Shown: positions 1 through 9,891 of the stretch, piece after piece
Numbering within the stretch: the stretch's first letter is position 1
How the letters are laid out: every line of letters starts with the position of its first letter
Origin: Halomicrococcus gelatinilyticus
GTDB lineage: Archaea; Halobacteriota; Halobacteria; Halobacteriales; Haladaptataceae
Length of the DNA: 64,000 bases
Direction of reading: 5' to 3'
NCBI GenBank assembly: GCA_024227995.1
Contig: CP100465.1
Coordinates: forward strand, 2,294,001 to 2,358,000
The notes under the pieces: generated by a model
Database searches by the model: none
What the model was told of the DNA's origin: nothing
Seen by the model: the letters and a program-made list of their open reading frames with translations, nothing else
Program-made: the position numbers and the translations under genes

Positions 1-168
1 GGCGGCACCGTCCTGTTCTACGGGGCCTGGGTCCAGGTCGCCCACCACGGCGCGGCGCTGATAATCTTCGGCGCGCTGCTGGCGACGACGCTGTGGGCCT
101 ACGAGGAACCGCGCCGTAAGACCGGCGCGACGGCCGAGGCGGGAAGCGGCTACCCCTCCGACGACTGA
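1..168 (+). CDS. C-terminal fragment of a membrane protein
   Basis: Reading from base 1 in frame 1 gives 55 residues ending in TGA, so this is the 3' end of a gene that starts outside the window. The visible part has one hydrophobic segment (roughly residues 12-34, containing AALIIFGALLATTLWAY) followed by a charged, Gly/Ala-rich cytoplasmic-type tail ending SDD. Codon third positions are G/C rich, as in neighbouring genes. The family cannot be named from this tail alone; a small subunit of a membrane complex or a short integral membrane protein would both fit. Confidence 0.6.
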   Translation, partial: GGTVLFYGAWVQVAHHGAALIIFGALLATTLWAYEEPRRKTGATAEAGSGYPSDD

Positions 169-228
169 CGCGGTTCTCCGCCGTCGGAGAAAGTTTTAGC
201 GTCCGCCTCCGGACAACCGATAGTAAGG

Positions 229-236
229 TTATATAG
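229..236 (+). promoter_or_regulatory. TATA box for the first substrate-binding protein gene
   Basis: TTATATAG lies about 35-40 bases before the ATG at 271 in an otherwise GC-rich stretch. An archaeal TATA element at this distance predicts a transcript start near 258-262 and a short leader containing the G-rich string CCGGGGGA before the ATG. Confidence 0.5.
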
Positions 237-270
237 CACTATCGACCATGTAGTTCCGGGGGATATCACA

Positions 271-1161
271 ATGCACAGACGGCAGTTTCTCAGGGGGAGT
301 GCAGGAACCGTCGCGGGACTGACCGTGGTCGGACGCGCCGCCGCACAGGACGGCGGCGTCGTCCGGATCGGCTCGGACATCCCGTACAAGCCGTTCGAGT
401 ACCGGACGGAGTCGGGCGAACTCATCGGCTTCGACGTCGAACTCGCGGGCGCCGTCTTCGAGAACCAGATGAACCGCGACTACGAGTTCGTCCAGACGGG
501 GTTCGACACCATCATCCCGAGTCTGAACAACGGCAACTTCCGCATCATCATGTCCGCGATGACCATCAACGAGGAGCGCGCCCAGAAGGTGGACTTCTCG
601 GACCCGTACTTCGTCGCCTACCAGACCGTCGCGGTGCTCCAGGGAGGCGACGTCCAGTCGGTCGACGACCTGCAGGGCACGACCGTCGCGGTCCAGAAGG
701 GGACGACCGGCGAGACGGCCGCAGAAGAGTTGAAAGAGGAGTTCGGCGGCGACCTCACCATCGACAGCTACGACCAGATTCCCGGTGCGTTCAACGCGCT
801 GTTGAACAACCAGGCGGCCGCGGTCATCAACGACAACTCGGTCAACGTCCAGTACTCCGAGGACAACGAGAACATCGTCCTGCTCCAGGGTGAAGGCGAA
901 GCCGCCCAGCAGAGCGAGAGCGCGCCGGACTATCTCACGCTCACCGTCGAGGAGTACGGCATCGCGTTCCGCCAGGACGACGACCAGTTCCGCCAGCAGG
1001 TCAACGAGGCGCTCAACGCGGTCGTCAGGAGCGGTACGTACGAGGAACTGTACTCCGAGTACTTCTCCGGCGAGCCGCCGGCGTCAATCATCGAGCGGGC
1101 GAGCGGGACCGCGACGGGAACCGAGGGAACCACGACCACCGGTACCGGCACGACCACCTGA
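271..1161 (+). CDS. Polar amino-acid ABC transporter substrate-binding protein (Tat-secreted)
   Basis: This is a family 3 extracellular solute-binding protein of the HisJ/GlnH type, expected to capture an amino acid outside the cell and deliver it to the permease encoded at 2225. The N terminus has a Tat motif (RRQFLRG, residues 3-9), a hydrophobic core and an AAA cleavage site near residue 25, with no lipobox cysteine. The binding domain spans about residues 30-270 (GSDIPYKPFEY near its start). The last 25 residues are a Gly/Thr repeat (TGTEGTTTTGTGTTT), reminiscent of a wall-spanning linker but with no visible membrane anchor. It is a close tandem paralogue of the next gene. The substrate is not determined by sequence. 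Confidence 0.9.
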   Translation: MHRRQFLRGSAGTVAGLTVVGRAAAQDGGVVRIGSDIPYKPFEYRTESGELIGFDVELAGAVFENQMNRDYEFVQTGFDTIIPSLNNGNFRIIMSAMTINEERAQKVDFSDPYFVAYQTVAVLQGGDVQSVDDLQGTTVAVQKGTTGETAAEELKEEFGGDLTIDSYDQIPGAFNALLNNQAAAVINDNSVNVQYSEDNENIVLLQGEGEAAQQSESAPDYLTLTVEEYGIAFRQDDDQFRQQVNEALNAVVRSGTYEELYSEYFSGEPPASIIERASGTATGTEGTTTTGTGTTT

Positions 1162-1298
1162 TCGGTCTGGTCCGGACCCGCGACCGTCGGACCGTTTCTC
1201 GTCGGCGTCACCCTCGAAGACCGTCGGTTGAAGACAGAAGTATTGGGTGAATCAAAACAGATAAACACACCCACGTTAAACCACGCCACACCACATAC

Positions 1299-2168
1299 AT
1301 GAAACGGCGCACTTTTGTCAAGGGTAGCGCAGGTGCCGCTACCGGCTTGACGCTGGCTGGCTGTCTCGGCGGGTCCGACGGTGGGTCGGACCAGGACACG
1401 ACGACCGAGGGTACCACGACCGGGGACTCGGGGTCCACAGAGAAGATCGTCATCGGTTCGGACATCCCGTACAAGCCGTTCGAGTACAAGACTGAGAGTG
1501 GCGAGCTCAAGGGATTCGACGTCGATATCGCGGAGGCGCTGTTCAAGGAGCAACTCGACCTCGAGTACGAGTTCAAGCAGACGGGGTTCGACACGATCAT
1601 ACCGAGCCTGAACAACGGCAACTTCCGCATCATCATGTCCGCGATGACCATCAACGACAAGCGGGCGGAGAAGGTCGACTTCTCGGACCCGTACTTCACC
1701 GCCTACCAGACGGTCGCCGTGCTGAAGGGGGACGACATCTCGACGCTCGACGACCTGAAGGGCACGACCGTCGCGGTCCAGAAGGGGACGACCGGACAGT
1801 CGGCCGCAGAGGACCTGAAGGAGGAGTTCGGCGGCGACCTCACCATCGACAGCTACGACCAGATCACGGGCGCGTTCAACGCGCTGTTGAACAACCAGGC
1901 GGCCGCGGTCATCAACGACAACACGGTCAACGCGCAGTACGTCGAGGAGAACGACGCGGTCGGCTTCCTCGAGGGCGAAGGCGAGGCCGCGGAGCAGGGG
2001 AAGAACGCACCGCCGTACCTCACGCTCACCGTCGAGGAGTACGGCATCGCGTTCCGCCAGGACGACGACGACTTCCGCAAGCAGGTCAACGATGCCCTGG
2101 CTGCCATCAAGGATAGCGGCCGGTACGACGAGATCTACAACGAGTACTTCGGCTCCGGCGGTAACTAA
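1299..2168 (+). CDS. Polar amino-acid ABC transporter substrate-binding lipoprotein
   Basis: This is the second family 3 solute-binding protein, nearly identical through its core to the preceding gene (shared GFDTIIPSLNNGNFRIIMSA and ATVAVQKGTTG-type blocks). It differs at both ends. Its signal is a Tat lipobox type (RRTFVKG at 3-9, then TLAGC with Cys22 as lipidation site), followed by a Ser/Thr/Gly/Asp linker to residue about 48, and the C terminus lacks the Thr-rich tail. It would be anchored to the outer face of the membrane by a lipid. It precedes the permease by 56 bases and is the better candidate for the dedicated partner of the transporter. Confidence 0.93.
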   Translation: MKRRTFVKGSAGAATGLTLAGCLGGSDGGSDQDTTTEGTTTGDSGSTEKIVIGSDIPYKPFEYKTESGELKGFDVDIAEALFKEQLDLEYEFKQTGFDTIIPSLNNGNFRIIMSAMTINDKRAEKVDFSDPYFTAYQTVAVLKGDDISTLDDLKGTTVAVQKGTTGQSAAEDLKEEFGGDLTIDSYDQITGAFNALLNNQAAAVINDNTVNAQYVEENDAVGFLEGEGEAAEQGKNAPPYLTLTVEEYGIAFRQDDDDFRKQVNDALAAIKDSGRYDEIYNEYFGSGGN

Positions 2169-2183
2169 CCCCCGAACGAGTGA

Positions 2184-2196
2184 TTTTTGGTCTTTG
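2184..2196 (+). terminator. T-rich stretch between binding protein and permease
   Basis: TTTTTGGTCTTTG follows the stop codon of the lipoprotein gene by about 15 bases. Archaeal transcription often stops at T-runs, so partial termination here would yield more binding protein than permease. This is inference from base composition only. Confidence 0.3.
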
Positions 2197-2224
2197 GTAA
2201 CACCGTGATACACATTGAGTAGCA

Positions 2225-3055
2225 ATGGCAGGAACATATTCCGAAGAGACGACGGCCGAACGTCGGACTGAGGACGGACTCCTCACCGACAGGCGGGTCA
2301 AGTGGTTCGGCATCGTGGTGGCCGGGGTGTTCACCACGGCAGTGGCGTACCTGCTGTATCGTATCCTGAGTGACTTCGTCGACTACGACCTGCTCGTCGG
2401 GGTTATCCCACGGTTCCTGGACGCGTACCTGCTGGTTCTCCAGATATTCCTGATATCGAGCGTGCTCTCGCTCGTCGCCGGTGTCTTCGTGGGGCTCGGT
2501 CGCGTCTCCCGGACCAGGTTCACCCGCTCGATAGCGACGGGGTACGTCGAGTTCTTCCGGGGGACGCCGCTGCTCTTCCAGCTGTTCATCATCTACCTGG
2601 GCATCCCGGCCTTCTGGCCGCCGGGCCAGTTCCCCATCGGCAACTGGAACGTCCCAGCCGCCATCATCGGCCTGACGCTCAATCACGCGGCGTACTCGGG
2701 GGAGGCGATCAAGGGCGGTATCAACTCCGTCCCCGACGGACAGATGGAGGCCGCCCGGTCGCTCGGCATGTCGTACATCGACGCGATGCGGGAGGTCGTC
2801 ATGCCGCAGGCCGCCCGGAACGCGCTCGCGGCGCTGGGCAACGACCAGGTCATCCTCGTGAAGGACACCTCGCTGCTGACGGTCATCGCGGTGCCGGAGA
2901 TCATCAGCGTGTTCCGGAACGTCAACAGCACCGAGTTCGACGCGTGGACGCCCATCGTGCTCGTGGCCGTCGCCTACCTCGCCATCACGCTCCCGCTCGG
3001 CAAGACCGTGCGCTACTTCGAACGTCGCTCCGAATGGGGTGGGACGGATGAGTAG
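2225..3055 (+). CDS. Amino-acid ABC transporter permease
   Basis: This is a membrane subunit of the HisM/GlnP family (276 residues, usual length for a permease with an N-terminal extension). About six hydrophobic segments follow a charged first 25 residues. The EAA loop that docks on the ATPase is visible around residues 160-185 ([20 protein letters not shown], then LGMS). Its last 8 bases overlap the start of the ATPase gene, indicating translational coupling. Together with the two upstream binding proteins it forms a complete importer; only one permease is present, so the pore is presumably a homodimer. Confidence 0.93.
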   Translation: MAGTYSEETTAERRTEDGLLTDRRVKWFGIVVAGVFTTAVAYLLYRILSDFVDYDLLVGVIPRFLDAYLLVLQIFLISSVLSLVAGVFVGLGRVSRTRFTRSIATGYVEFFRGTPLLFQLFIIYLGIPAFWPPGQFPIGNWNVPAAIIGLTLNHAAYSGEAIKGGINSVPDGQMEAARSLGMSYIDAMREVVMPQAARNALAALGNDQVILVKDTSLLTVIAVPEIISVFRNVNSTEFDAWTPIVLVAVAYLAITLPLGKTVRYFERRSEWGGTDE

Positions 3056-3797
3056 CGACTTCGATGGAACCCCCGAAGTCGAGTTCGACGGGGTGGACAA
3101 GTACTTCGGCGACACGCACGTCCTGAAGGACGTCGACCTCGCCATCGAGGAGCGCGAGGTCGTGGTCATCGTCGGCCCGAGCGGCAGCGGGAAGTCGACA
3201 CTGCTCCGGTGTACGAACCGCCTGGAGGAGATACAGAGCGGCGAGATCCGCATCGAGGGGACGGCCATCACCGACCCGGACGTGGACGTGAACCGCCTCC
3301 GCCAGCGCATCGGGATGGTGTTCCAGAGCTTCAACCTCTTCCCGCACAAGACGGCGCTGGAGAACGTCATCCTCGCGCCGATGAAGGTGCGCGGCGTGCC
3401 GCGCGAGGAGGCCGAAGAGGCCGGCCTCGACCTGCTCGAACGCGTCGGCCTCGCCGACGAGGCGATGTCGTACCCGAACCAGCTCTCGGGGGGACAGCAG
3501 CAGCGCGTCGCAATCGCCCGGGCGCTGGCGATGGACCCCAGCGTGATGCTGTTCGACGAGGTGACCAGCGCGCTCGACCCCGAACTCGTCGGCGAGGTCC
3601 TCTCGGTGATGCGGACGCTCGCCGACGAGGGCATGACGATGATGGTCGTGACCCACGAGATGGGCTTCGCCCGCGAGGTCGGCGACCGGATCGTGCTGAT
3701 GTCTGACGGGCGCGTCGTCGAGAGCAAGTCTCCCGCCGACTTCTTCGACAACCCCGAGACGGATCGCGCGAAGCAGTTCCTCTCGCGCGTGCACTGA
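3048..3797 (+). CDS. Amino-acid ABC transporter ATP-binding protein
   Basis: This is the GlnQ/HisP-type ATPase that powers the importer encoded just upstream. Walker A is GPSGSGKST, the signature is [15 protein letters not shown], Walker B is [14 protein letters not shown] and the switch His lies in [10 protein letters not shown] chose the ATG at 3048, which overlaps the permease stop (3053-3055), in preference to an in-frame GTG at 3039. Length (249 residues) is normal. It is the last gene of the four-gene operon. Confidence 0.94.
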   Translation: MSSDFDGTPEVEFDGVDKYFGDTHVLKDVDLAIEEREVVVIVGPSGSGKSTLLRCTNRLEEIQSGEIRIEGTAITDPDVDVNRLRQRIGMVFQSFNLFPHKTALENVILAPMKVRGVPREEAEEAGLDLLERVGLADEAMSYPNQLSGGQQQRVAIARALAMDPSVMLFDEVTSALDPELVGEVLSVMRTLADEGMTMMVVTHEMGFAREVGDRIVLMSDGRVVESKSPADFFDNPETDRAKQFLSRVH

Positions 3798-3946
3798 CCT
3801 CGGTCTCTCTACGCGCCACCGCCTCTCTCGTCTGTCCATCCCGACCGCCTCATCGTCGACCCGTTTTCTCTCCGTCGCGTCGACGATAATCGCTGTGTCT
3901 ACATGTAACGCAGAAAACTGATATGGGCGGGGATACAGGGACCGGT

Positions 3947-4894
3947 ATGGCCGCCATCCAGACAAGGTCCCTGACGAAGCGGTTCGGCGACGTCGTCGCC
4001 GTTCGAGACCTCGATCTCACCGTCGAGGCGGGCGAGGTGTACGGCTTCCTCGGCCCGAACGGCGCCGGCAAGTCCACGACGATCAACCTCCTCCTCGACT
4101 TCATGCGCCCCACCGAAGGGTCCGCGACGGTGCTGGGCCACGACGCCCAGACCGAGTCGCGGACCGTCCGCGAACGCGTCGGCATCCTCCCCGAGGGGTA
4201 CAGCCTGTACGACCGCCTCACCGGGCGCGAACACCTGTCGTTCACCGTCGACGCGAAGGACGCCGCCGACGACCCGGACGCGCTGCTGGAGCGGGTCGGC
4301 CTCTCCGCTGAGGAGGCCGAACGCCGCGTCGGCGGCTACTCCAAGGGGATGACCCAGCGCCTCGCGCTCGGCTGTGCGCTGGTCGGCGACCCCGACCTCC
4401 TCGTCCTCGACGAGCCCTCCTCCGGGCTGGACCCGCACGGCATCCAGCAGATGCGCGAGATACTCCGCGCCGAGGCCGACCGCGGCACGGCCGTCTTCTT
4501 CTCCAGCCACATCCTCTCGGAGGTCGAGGCGGTCTGCGACCGCGTCGGCATCATGAACGAGGGCGAACTCGTCGCGGAGAACACCGTCGAAGGACTCCGT
4601 GAGATGTCCGACGCGACGTCGCAACTGCTGCTCGACGTCGAGCGCGTCCCGACCGACCTCGACCTGACGGCGGTCGACGGGGTGTCGAGCGTCACCGCGG
4701 ACGGCGAGCGACTGCGCGTGGCGTTCTCCGACCCCGCGGCGAAGGCGGCGGCGGTCGAGCGCGTCAACGCGGCGACGCGCGTCACCGACATCGAGTCCGA
4801 GGAGGCGTCGCTGGAGGACCTGTTCACCTCCTACACGACCGAGGACGAGGCGGCGGACGACGCGGTCGAAGCACCGGCGGAGGTGTCGGCATGA
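3947..4894 (+). CDS. ABC-2 type exporter ATP-binding protein
   Basis: This is an ATPase of the CcmA/NatA class that partners with the membrane protein encoded immediately downstream. Walker A GPNGAGKSTT, signature GGYSKGMTQRLAL, Walker B LLVLDEPSSGLDPHG and the H-loop region FFSSHILSEVEAV are all intact in the first 215 residues. The remaining hundred or so residues form the C-terminal extension typical of this class and end acidic. The ATG at 3947 is preferred over one at 3923 because the conserved beginning (MAAIQTRSLTKRFGD) starts there. ATGA overlap with the next gene implies coupled translation. The exported substrate is unknown. Confidence 0.92.
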   Translation: MAAIQTRSLTKRFGDVVAVRDLDLTVEAGEVYGFLGPNGAGKSTTINLLLDFMRPTEGSATVLGHDAQTESRTVRERVGILPEGYSLYDRLTGREHLSFTVDAKDAADDPDALLERVGLSAEEAERRVGGYSKGMTQRLALGCALVGDPDLLVLDEPSSGLDPHGIQQMREILRAEADRGTAVFFSSHILSEVEAVCDRVGIMNEGELVAENTVEGLREMSDATSQLLLDVERVPTDLDLTAVDGVSSVTADGERLRVAFSDPAAKAAAVERVNAATRVTDIESEEASLEDLFTSYTTEDEAADDAVEAPAEVSA

Positions 4895-5730
4895 GCTGGC
4901 TCTCGGTGGCGAAGAAGGACTTCCTCGACGCCCGCCGCTCGAAGGGGCTGTTGGCGCTCGTGACGCTGTACGTCGCCCTGCTGTCGATCATCGTCTACGT
5001 CGGCGGCGACGGTTCGTCGGAGCTCGCGATGGCCGACGTCCTCCAGCTGGTGGCGATGGTCGCCATCTTCATCGTGCCCATCAGTGCGCTGGTCGTCGCC
5101 TACCTCGCGGTCGCCGGCGAACGCGAGTCGGGCAGCATCAAGTACCTGCTCGGGTTGCCCTACACGCGCAGGGACGTCGTCGTCGGGAAGTTCCTGGGCC
5201 GGACCGCGGTCGTGGCGGTCGGCCTGCTGCTGGCGTTCGTCGTCGCGGGTGCGCTCGGCGCCGTGATGCTCGCCTCCGTCTCGCTCGAGACGTTCGCGTC
5301 GTTCTTCCTGTTGTTGTTGTTCTTCGCGGTGGTGTACGTCGGCATCGCCGTCGGCATCTCGGCGGCCTGCGCCTCCCGGTCGCGCGCGATGGCGGGCGCC
5401 GTCGGCGTCTTCTTCGTGTTCAACGTGCTCTGGACGGTGCCGGCGGTGTCGCCCACGAAGATACTCCAGTACGTCGCGGAGGACACGCTCGGCATGAGCC
5501 TCGGCGCGTCGGTATACGAGTTCGTCTACCTCCTGAGCCCGCCGTACGCCTTCCAGAAGGCGAGCAACATGGTGTTCGAGGACCAGCTGTACTACTCCCG
5601 CTACGTCGACGCGTCCGCCGACCTGCCGTTCTACCTCGACGGCTGGTTCATGCTGGTCGTGCTCGGCGCGTGGCTGGCCGTCCCGCTCGTCCTCGGTTAC
5701 TGGCGGTTCCAGCGGGCGGACCTGGGCTGA
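4891..5730 (+). CDS. ABC-2 type transporter permease
   Basis: This is the membrane component of the exporter whose ATPase gene it overlaps by 4 bases (ATGA). It has 279 residues with six hydrophobic stretches in the ABC-2 pattern: first segment near residues 20-38, paired segments near 50-75 and 105-145, and a last one near the C terminus. The short conserved loop GERESGSIKYLLGLPYTR, which follows the second segment in this family, is present. The extracytoplasmic loop between the last two segments carries YSRYVDASADLPF. Substrate cannot be inferred. Confidence 0.9.
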   Translation: MSWLSVAKKDFLDARRSKGLLALVTLYVALLSIIVYVGGDGSSELAMADVLQLVAMVAIFIVPISALVVAYLAVAGERESGSIKYLLGLPYTRRDVVVGKFLGRTAVVAVGLLLAFVVAGALGAVMLASVSLETFASFFLLLLFFAVVYVGIAVGISAACASRSRAMAGAVGVFFVFNVLWTVPAVSPTKILQYVAEDTLGMSLGASVYEFVYLLSPPYAFQKASNMVFEDQLYYSRYVDASADLPFYLDGWFMLVVLGAWLAVPLVLGYWRFQRADLG

Positions 5731-5769
5731 CTGCCGGACGCCCGTCTGGCTCTCCCTTCTCCCGACGCC

Positions 5770-6819
5770 TCAGACGACGCCGGTCGTCTCGACCGCCTCG
5801 ACGGCTGCTGCCTCGCTCATCCCGTTGCCGAGGATGGTGTAGCGGTCGCGGATCTCGTGGGCGGTCGTCAGCGCCTCGACGACCGTGTCGTCGTCGATGC
5901 CGAGTTCCTCGGCGGTCGTCGGCGCGCCGATGGTCGCGAGCGCGTCGCGGATGCCGCGCCAGTCGCCGCCGTGGAGGTACTCCGTCACGATGGAACCGAC
6001 GCCCACCTGGTGGCCGTGCAGCGCCGCCCCGGGCGCGATGCGGTCGAGCTGGTGCGAGAAGAGGTGTTCCGCGCCGCTCGCGGGCCGCGAGGAGTCGGCG
6101 ATGGACATCGCGACGCCGGAGGAGACGAGCGCCTTCACGACCACCCACGCCGACTCCTCCAGGCCTGGCTTGATCGAGCCGGCGTTGTCGACGAGCATCT
6201 CGGCGGTCATCTCCGCGAGCGCGGCGGCGTACTCCGAGTACTCGACGTTCTGCAGTCGCTGGGCGAGCCGCCAGTCCTTCACCGCGGTGTAGTTGCTGAT
6301 GATGTCCGCGCAGCCGGCAGTGGTGAGCCGCCACGGCGCGTCCGCGAGCACCTCGGTGTCGGCGACGACCGCCAGCGGCGGCTCGGCGGCGACGCTGTGG
6401 CGCGTCCCCTCGTCCGGCACCGACCCGCGCCCGCTGACGATGCCGTCGTGGCTCGCGGCGGTCGGGACGGAGACGAAGCCGAGGCCGAGTTCGTCGCTCG
6501 CCATCTTCGCGATGTCGATGGCCTTCCCGCCGCCGACGCCGACGAGGAAGCCGACCTCCGCCTCGCGCGCGGCGTCGATGACGCGCGTCACGGCGGCGAA
6601 GCTGGCTTCGTCGACGACGACCGTCTTCGGATCGAGGCCCTCGTCGGCGAACCCCGCCGCCACGCGCTCGCCCGCCACCTCGCGCGGCGTCGGGCTGGTG
6701 ACGATCAGCGGCCGCCCGTGGAGGTGGAGCTCGTCGACGGCGTCCACCGTCTCCGAGAGGACGCCGTGGCCTACCACGACGTTCCGCGGCAGGCGAATCC
6801 AGGTGGACTTCTCGAACAT
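5770..6819 (-). CDS. egsA: sn-glycerol-1-phosphate dehydrogenase
   Basis: The enzyme reduces dihydroxyacetone phosphate with NAD(P)H to glycerol-1-phosphate, the stereospecific backbone of archaeal membrane lipids, in the cytoplasm. Supporting features over 349 residues are the nucleotide-binding GVGGGKAIDIAK, the family-specific PTAASHDGIVSGRGS, and the metal-ligand region with HLFSHQLD and HGHQVGVGS. The length is typical. The gene stands alone, convergent with the ABC exporter operon. Iron-containing alcohol dehydrogenases and bacterial AraM are relatives, but the PTAASHDG segment and host type favour EgsA. Confidence 0.94.
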   Translation of the reverse strand: MFEKSTWIRLPRNVVVGHGVLSETVDAVDELHLHGRPLIVTSPTPREVAGERVAAGFADEGLDPKTVVVDEASFAAVTRVIDAAREAEVGFLVGVGGGKAIDIAKMASDELGLGFVSVPTAASHDGIVSGRGSVPDEGTRHSVAAEPPLAVVADTEVLADAPWRLTTAGCADIISNYTAVKDWRLAQRLQNVEYSEYAAALAEMTAEMLVDNAGSIKPGLEESAWVVVKALVSSGVAMSIADSSRPASGAEHLFSHQLDRIAPGAALHGHQVGVGSIVTEYLHGGDWRGIRDALATIGAPTTAEELGIDDDTVVEALTTAHEIRDRYTILGNGMSEAAAVEAVETTGVV

Positions 6820-6889
6820 ACCCCCACCTCTCTCGCGCGGTGGGAAAACAGTTTACTCTCGACCCCCTGGGGCCGCGCCGCCCGCTACC

Positions 6890-7081
6890 TCACTCGTAGC
6901 GGATCCAGAACGTCCGTTTCTCCGGTGCGTCCGTCCCGCCGAAGTACAGCGTCAGCCAGTCGCCGTCTCCCGAATACTCGTAGTCGTCGTAGTCGTCCGG
7001 TCGGAAGACCAGACTTCCCTCCTCCGGGTCCTCGATGCAGAACGTCGGCCTGGCGCGCTCGCCGCTGGTGCTCTCCCCCAT
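6890..7081 (-). CDS. Small acidic hypothetical protein
   Basis: This encodes 63 residues with no signal or membrane segment, and a net acidic middle (PDDYDDYEYSGDGDW) followed by a beta-like tail (TLYFGG, RTFWIRYE). Codon use matches the genome. I do not recognise a named domain. It lies in the gap between egsA and purL, all on the minus strand, 70 bases from the egsA start, but nothing in the sequence ties it functionally to either gene. Confidence 0.7.
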   Translation of the reverse strand: MGESTSGERARPTFCIEDPEEGSLVFRPDDYDDYEYSGDGDWLTLYFGGTDAPEKRTFWIRYE

Positions 7082-7178
7082 GGTAGGTGCTCAGGTGTGA
7101 GAGATGATAACGATTGTTGCCGAGGAACTGCCGCGTCGCGACTGCGAAGCCGTCTGCAGGTCGTAGTCGTCCCGCGGG

Positions 7179-9395
7179 TCAGTCGAGTTCGCGAGCCAGC
7201 AGGTCGCGGCGGTCGGCGATCTCGGCCGCGTCGTACTGGAGTCGTTCGCCGTCGACGGTCAGTTCGAGGGCCCCGGAGTCGTCGGCGCTGCCGATGCGGG
7301 TCACCGGCGCGACGCCGTCGAACGCCGCCTCCACGGCCGCGGGGTCGGTCGTCTCGACGACGGCGCGGCCCGGCCGTTCGCCGAACAGCAACTCCGCGGC
7401 GCTTCCGTCGCCGTCGAGCGACACGGACGCGCCGGCCTCCGCCGTCACCATCTCCGCGAGCGTCACCGCGAGGCCGCCGTCGCTGACGTCGTGGACCGCG
7501 AGCGTCCCGTCCGCCTCGGCCACCTCGCGGAGCGCGTCGACGACCGCAGCGGGCTCGTCGGGCAGGTCCGGGAAGCGGTCGTTCCCGCCGAACTGGGCGA
7601 GGTACTCCGACCCACCGAGGTCGCTCGCGACGGGACCGCCGACCAGCAGGAGGTCGCCCTCGCCGGCGAGCGCCGTCGGCGGCGCGTCGTAGCCGGCCTT
7701 CGTCCCGGTCATCGCCAGCGTCGGCGTCGGCGGGATGGGGCCGCTGGGCGAGTCGTTGTACAGCGAGACGTTCCCGCCGACGACCGGCACGTCGAGCGTC
7801 GCACACATGTCCGCGAGACCGTCGACGATGCCGGCGAAGCCGCCGTAGACGTCCGGCTTCTCGGGGTTGCCGCCGTTCAGGCAGTCGACCGCCGCGAGCG
7901 GTCGCGTCCCCTTGGCGGCGAGGTTCGTCGCGTTCTCCAGCGCGACGGCGCGGGCACCGTCGTACGGCGCGGCCGTCGTCCAGTGGGGGTTCGCACCCGC
8001 CGAGACGGCGAGGCCCGTTCCGTCCTCGCCCTCGCTCACCGCCTCGCGGACGGCGAGCAGGGCCGCGTCGTCGCCGGGCGGCGTCGCCGTCCGGGTACCG
8101 ACCTCGTGGTCGTACTGGCGGTACACCCACTGCTTGCTCGCGCAGTTGGGCGACCCGACGACCGCCTCGAACGCGTCCGCCAGGTCGGCGTCGGGCAGGT
8201 CACGCTCCGGTTGCGCGACCTTCTCCGTCGGCAGGTCGTTCAGCGGCGCGCCGTCGCCGAGGAACTCCGCCGGCACGTCGACGACCGTCTCGCGCCCTCG
8301 CGGTTCGCTGCCCTCGCCGCTCGGGTCGTCCGAGGCGCTCTGCGCCTCGCCGTCCTCGAAGGTGCAGACGTAGTTGCCCTCGGTCACCTCGCCGATGACC
8401 GAGCAGCCGAGGTCGTACTTCTCCGCGACGGCGCGGACGGCGTCGACGTCCTCGGGCCGGACCTCGTAGCACATCCGCTCCTGGGACTCCGCGAGCAGGA
8501 TCTCCAGGGCGTTCATGTTCGGCTCGCGCTGGTGGACGCGGTCGAGTTCGATCTCCGCGCCGAGGTCGCCCTTGGCGACCATCTCGCTGGAGGCGCCGCC
8601 GAGGCCGGCCGCGCCGAGGTCGCGAGCGGCCATCACCAGGTCGTCCGCGACCAGTTCCTCGTTGGCCTCGATGAGCAGCTTCTCGGTGTACGGGTCACCG
8701 ACCTGCACCGCGGGGCGGTCCTCCGTCTCGGCGTCCTCGCTCAGGTCCTCGCTGGCGAAGCTCGCGCCGCCGAGGCCGTCGCGGCCGGTCGCGTTGCCGA
8801 CGAGCACCAGCTTGTTGCCGGGCTCCTTCGCGTCGGCCGTGACGAGGCGGTCGTCGTCCAGCAGGCCGACGCAGGCGACGTTCACGAGCGGGTTGCCTTC
8901 GTAGTCGGGGTGGAACTGCGTGCTGCCCCCGACCGTCGGGACGCCGATGGAGTTGCCGTAGTCGCTGATGCCCTCGACGACGCCCTCAAGCAGGTAGCGG
9001 GAGTGCTCGCGGTCGAAGTCGCCGAAGTAGAGCGAGTCGGTGAGTGCGATGGGGTAGGCGCCCATCGAGAGCGTGTCGCGGACGATGCCGCCGATGCCCG
9101 TCGCCGCGCCGTCGTACGGGTCGACGTAGGACGGGTGGTTGTGGCTCTCGATGCCCATCGTGACGTACGTCTCGTCCTCGCCGTCGCCCGACGGCAGCGC
9201 GACGACCGCCGCGTCGTCGCCGGGGCCGACGACGACCTGCTCGCCGTCGGAGTCGAACGCCGTCAGCAGCGCCCGGGAGGAGCGGTACGCGCAGTGTTCG
9301 CTCCAGAGGTTCTCGAACAGGGCTTCCTCGGCCGGGGTCGGGTCGCGGCCCAGCTCCGCGACCACCAGTTCGCGATCCGAGTCGGAGAGGCTCAT
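7179..9395 (-). CDS. purL: Phosphoribosylformylglycinamidine synthase subunit PurL
   Basis: This is the ATP-dependent synthase subunit of purine biosynthesis, converting FGAR to FGAM together with PurQ (glutaminase) and PurS. At 738 residues it is the small archaeal/Gram-positive type. The N-terminal diagnostic block [15 protein letters not shown], the glycine-rich [30 protein letters not shown] with its metal/ATP residues, and the second AIR-synthase half beginning near residue 420 (GDDAALLAV) are all present. purQ and purS are not adjacent in this window. An acidic insertion lies near residues 340-370. Confidence 0.97.
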   Translation of the reverse strand: MSLSDSDRELVVAELGRDPTPAEEALFENLWSEHCAYRSSRALLTAFDSDGEQVVVGPGDDAAVVALPSGDGEDETYVTMGIESHNHPSYVDPYDGAATGIGGIVRDTLSMGAYPIALTDSLYFGDFDREHSRYLLEGVVEGISDYGNSIGVPTVGGSTQFHPDYEGNPLVNVACVGLLDDDRLVTADAKEPGNKLVLVGNATGRDGLGGASFASEDLSEDAETEDRPAVQVGDPYTEKLLIEANEELVADDLVMAARDLGAAGLGGASSEMVAKGDLGAEIELDRVHQREPNMNALEILLAESQERMCYEVRPEDVDAVRAVAEKYDLGCSVIGEVTEGNYVCTFEDGEAQSASDDPSGEGSEPRGRETVVDVPAEFLGDGAPLNDLPTEKVAQPERDLPDADLADAFEAVVGSPNCASKQWVYRQYDHEVGTRTATPPGDDAALLAVREAVSEGEDGTGLAVSAGANPHWTTAAPYDGARAVALENATNLAAKGTRPLAAVDCLNGGNPEKPDVYGGFAGIVDGLADMCATLDVPVVGGNVSLYNDSPSGPIPPTPTLAMTGTKAGYDAPPTALAGEGDLLLVGGPVASDLGGSEYLAQFGGNDRFPDLPDEPAAVVDALREVAEADGTLAVHDVSDGGLAVTLAEMVTAEAGASVSLDGDGSAAELLFGERPGRAVVETTDPAAVEAAFDGVAPVTRIGSADDSGALELTVDGERLQYDAAEIADRRDLLARELD

Positions 9396-9525
9396 TCACT
9401 CTCCTGTACAGACAGCGCGGATTAATGCCTTTCCATGTGCAGGTGCGTGTATACTCTTCGGCAGGTCTGGTGGCGGCGACCGTCCACCGACAGACATTTA
9501 TCACTACTGGCACACTTTCCGGGCG

Positions 9526-9891
9526 ATGCCTGGACGAACGTGGGCGACGCTCGACGGGACGGCGTTCGAGGGCCAGGCGGACGAGTTCTACTGGCTCTGG
9601 ATGCTCGCCACGGTCACCTACGGTGTCGGCGACGTCGTGACGACCGTCGCGCTCGTGCGATTCAGCGGCCGGGTCGACGAGGCGAACGTGCTCGTCCGGA
9701 CCGCCGTCGACGCGTTCGGACTTGCGGGGCTCGTGGGACTGAAACTGGCCGTCTTCCTCCTCTGCATCGGGGTGCAGGTCGCCGCGATCGACGACACCGA
9801 CGACCCCGTCGTCGTCTACGCACCCCCTGCCGTGCTCGCCGTCTTCGGCGCGTTCACCACGACGTTCAACCTCCGACTGCTGGCCGGGTAG
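9526..9891 (+). CDS. Small integral membrane protein
   Basis: This encodes 121 residues with three or four hydrophobic segments (around 24-42, 62-85 and 97-118) and short polar loops. The ATG at 9526 was chosen because it sits at the start of the good codon-usage block and upstream in-frame sequence overlaps the purL promoter. A conserved-looking stretch, FYWLWMLATVTYGVGDVVTT, contains an acidic residue inside the membrane. The family is widespread in haloarchaea as far as I recall, but has no assigned function. Its 3' end overlaps the convergent gene at 9866 by 26 bases. Confidence 0.75.
   Translation: MPGRTWATLDGTAFEGQADEFYWLWMLATVTYGVGDVVTTVALVRFSGRVDEANVLVRTAVDAFGLAGLVGLKLAVFLLCIGVQVAAIDDTDDPVVVYAPPAVLAVFGAFTTTFNLRLLAG

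Noticed and set aside
930-2237. Long minus-strand open frame over the substrate-binding genes
   Set aside because: Composition is Val/Leu/Arg-rich, it overlaps two clear plus-strand genes, and there is no domain; it is a shadow produced by high GC.
7491-9425. 644-codon plus-strand open frame opposite purL
   Set aside because: It lies wholly antisense to purL, with the repeated Arg/Val/Asp pattern typical of antisense frames in GC-rich genomes.
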